From: Desulfocurvus sp. | Lineage (GTDB): Bacteria; Desulfobacterota; Desulfovibrionia; Desulfovibrionales; Desulfovibrionaceae | NCBI RefSeq assembly: GCF_023230885.1 | Contig: NZ_JALNWM010000059.1 | Span: forward strand, 1 to 15,572 | Length of the DNA stretch: 15,572 nucleotides | Direction of reading: 5' to 3' | Notes under the pieces: model-generated | Told to the model about the DNA's origin: nothing | Seen by the model: only the letters and a program-made list of their open reading frames with translations | The model's database searches: none | In this document: positions 14,254 through 15,572 of the stretch, one piece after another | Layout: each line of letters opens with the position of its first letter | Position numbering within the stretch: the stretch's first letter is position 1 | Position numbers and translations under genes: made by a program

Positions 14254-15237
14254 GTGGAAGCCCCGGAAAGAAACCTCGCACTGGACCTCGTCCGCGTGAC
14301 GGAAGCTGCGGCCCTGGCCTCGGGCCGCTGGCTGGGCAGAGGGAACAAGGACGCAGGCGACAAGGCCGCCGTGGACGCCATGCGCCTGTCCTTCAACGCC
14401 CTGGACATCAAGGGCCGCGTCGTCATCGGCGAGGGCGAGAAGGACGAGGCGCCCATGCTCTTCAACGGCGAAAAACTCGGCACCGGCCAGGGCCCGGCCG
14501 TGGACGTCGCCGTGGACCCCGTGGAGGGCACCAACCTGCTGGCCTTCGGGCGGCCCAACGCCATCTCCGTGGTCGGCGTGGCCCCGGCGGGGACCATGTA
14601 CGACCCCGGGCCGAGCTTCTACATGCAAAAGCTCGTGGTGCCCGCCGAGGCCAAGGACGTGGTCCATCTCGACGCCCCCGTGCGCGAGAACCTGACCCGC
14701 ATCGCCAAGGCCCTGGACAAGGACGTGGACGACCTTGTGGTCTTCGTGCTCGACAAGCCGCGCCACAAGCAGCTCATCCAGGAAATCCGCGAGGCCGGGG
14801 CGCGCATCGAGCTGCACACCGACGGCGACGTGGCCGGATCGCTCATGGCCATCGACCCGCGCTCCAAGGTGGACGTGATGATGGGCACCGGCGGCACCCC
14901 CGAGGGCGTGCTTTCGGCCTGCGCCATCCGCGCCATGGGCGGCGAGATCCTGGCCCGCCTGGACCCGCGCTCCAAGAACGAGGAGCACGCCCTCATCGAC
15001 GCCGGGCGCGACCTGCGCGAGATCCTCACCGTCAAGACCCTGGTACGCACCGACGACGTGTACTTCGCGGCCACGGGTATCTCGGGCGGCACCTTCCTGG
15101 CCGGCGTGCGCTACACCGGCCACGGCGCCACCACCCATTCGCTGGTCATGCGCGGCAAGACCGGCAGCATCCGCTACGTCGAGGCGCGCCACGCCTTCGA
15201 CAAACTGATGCAGTTCTCCTCCGTGAAGTACGACTAG
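14254..15237 (+). CDS. glpX: Class II fructose-1,6-bisphosphatase GlpX
   Basis: GlpX removes the 1-phosphate of fructose 1,6-bisphosphate, giving fructose 6-phosphate for gluconeogenesis and the pentose phosphate cycle. The 327-aa protein is close to E. coli GlpX (336 aa). It has the metal-site motifs GEGEKDEAPML (about 56-66) and DPVEGTNL (about 89-96), and the substrate-region motif GTGGTPEGVLSACAIRAMGG (211-230). The start is GTG at 14254, seven bases after AAAGGAG. It follows tkt by 27 bp and ends the rightward run; a strong intrinsic terminator lies 31 bp past its stop. With tkt it feeds fructose 6-phosphate to pentose formation, which suits an organism that may lack the oxidative branch (inference). 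Sedoheptulose-1,7-bisphosphatase side activity is possible in this family. Confidence 0.95.
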   Translation: MEAPERNLALDLVRVTEAAALASGRWLGRGNKDAGDKAAVDAMRLSFNALDIKGRVVIGEGEKDEAPMLFNGEKLGTGQGPAVDVAVDPVEGTNLLAFGRPNAISVVGVAPAGTMYDPGPSFYMQKLVVPAEAKDVVHLDAPVRENLTRIAKALDKDVDDLVVFVLDKPRHKQLIQEIREAGARIELHTDGDVAGSLMAIDPRSKVDVMMGTGGTPEGVLSACAIRAMGGEILARLDPRSKNEEHALIDAGRDLREILTVKTLVRTDDVYFAATGISGGTFLAGVRYTGHGATTHSLVMRGKTGSIRYVEARHAFDKLMQFSSVKYD

Positions 15238-15268
15238 CCCCCGGGCACAGCATGGGCGCCCCGCCCGG

Positions 15269-15312
15269 AAAGAGGCCGCACCCCGCATGGCGGGGCCGCG
15301 GCCTCTTTCTTT
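15269..15312 (+). terminator. Strong intrinsic terminator after glpX
   Basis: AAAGAGGCCGC (15269-15279) pairs with GCGGCCTCTTT (15298-15308), and inside it CCCCGC (15281-15286) pairs with GCGGGG (15290-15295) around an ATG loop. The stem is followed by CTTT, so the U-rich tail is TTTCTTT. The A-run on the 5' arm would make it work partly for leftward transcripts too. It separates the glpX operon from the lipoprotein gene. Confidence 0.9.
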
Positions 15313-15348
15313 GCCCCGCGTCCGCACCGGCGTTGCGCAGGACGCGTT

Positions 15349-15371
15349 TTCCGTTTAACACTCAAACGGAA
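15349..15371. promoter_or_regulatory. 23-bp palindrome upstream of the lipoprotein gene
   Basis: TTCCGTTT (15349-15356) and AAACGGAA (15364-15371) are perfect 8-bp inverted repeats with a 7-base spacer. The site lies 33 bp before the lipoprotein ATG and after the glpX terminator, where a promoter must be. A weak TTGCGC (15333-15338) and TTTAAC (15354-15359) pair overlaps it. There is no U-run, so it is not a terminator. Operator for a dimeric regulator is the likely reading; the regulator is unknown. Confidence 0.5.
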
Positions 15372-15403
15372 TGCCGGATATCCTGTAACGGGAGGGGGAC
15401 ATC

Positions 15404-15572
15404 ATGCGTACCATGACCGCGGCGGCGCTGCTGGGTGCCGCGCTGCTGCTTGCGGCCTGCCAGCCCGCGAGCACCATCAGCACCCTGCACGGCGTGACCA
15501 CCGAGAGCAACGCCCTGGGGCCGAAGTTCAGCACCCTGTTCTGGGGCACGCAGTGGGAGTCCGTCTCCCTGC
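15404..15572 (+). CDS. Lipoprotein, N-terminal part only (runs off the window)
   Basis: The open frame from the ATG at 15404 continues to the window end (56 codons). GGGAGGGGG (15390-15398) supplies a strong ribosome-binding site about five bases upstream. The product starts MRTMTAAALLGAALLLAACQ: a basic N-terminus, a hydrophobic core and the lipobox LAAC with C19 as the lipidation site. The mature part visible (about 38 residues) begins with a Ser/Thr-rich stretch and contains GPKFSTLFWGTQWESVSL, which I do not recognise. It should be an envelope lipoprotein. A separate transcript is expected because the glpX terminator and a palindrome lie between. A second in-frame Met at codon 4 is an alternative start. 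Confidence 0.75.
   Translation, partial: MRTMTAAALLGAALLLAACQPASTISTLHGVTTESNALGPKFSTLFWGTQWESVSL

Noticed and set aside
11038..15327. A 1429-codon open frame on the minus strand, opposite rpiB, tkt and glpX.
   Set aside because: It is the mirror of strongly biased GC-rich codons. Its product is low-complexity Gly/Ala/Val/His-rich with no domain, and the plus strand carries four clear genes there.

Overview
The window reads as ordinary, densely packed chromosomal DNA from a very GC-rich bacterium (roughly 70 % G+C by eye). The gene set suggests a sulfate-reducer-like member of the Desulfovibrionales: a short MetH without reactivation domain, an RpoH with an acidic N-terminal extension, an MJ0042/DUF3426 zinc-ribbon protein, and an rpiB-tkt-glpX cluster. 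The lineage is inferred from protein character and could not be tested by a search. Base composition and codon use look uniform, and I see no insertion sequence, phage gene, CRISPR array, tRNA or rRNA.

The left half (about 1-6524) is transcribed leftward: metH (cobalamin-dependent methionine synthase), a TlpA-type thioredoxin lipoprotein, a GNAT acetyltransferase resembling short ArgA, hpt (purine salvage), a membrane-anchored zinc-ribbon/DUF3426 protein, and radA (recombination). An intrinsic terminator lies at the left edge. metH, the thioredoxin gene and the acetyltransferase gene are nearly abutting. A promoter-like sequence in front of hpt may start a second unit.

The 239-bp gap at 6525-6763 is the divergent control region. 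It holds an AT-rich core with promoter-like boxes, a short inverted repeat, a direct repeat just before rpoH, and two mutually exclusive hairpins in the presumed metH leader.

The right half runs rightward from 6764 to 15237 with gaps of at most about 50 bp and several overlaps: rpoH (heat-shock sigma factor), an HD-domain hydrolase overlapping it by 8 bp, a TPR lipoprotein, a LolB-like lipoprotein overlapping it by 4 bp, a repeat-bearing hypothetical protein, then rpiB, tkt and glpX. The last three supply the non-oxidative pentose phosphate steps and fructose-1,6-bisphosphatase, interconverting triose, pentose and hexose phosphates. A strong intrinsic terminator follows glpX. A new lipoprotein gene, preceded by a 23-bp palindrome, begins at 15404 and runs off the window.

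I did not find a convincing undescribed system. The points most worth checking are the metH leader, the palindrome upstream of the last gene, the rpoH/HD overlap with the RpoH acidic extension, and the DTG-repeat protein.
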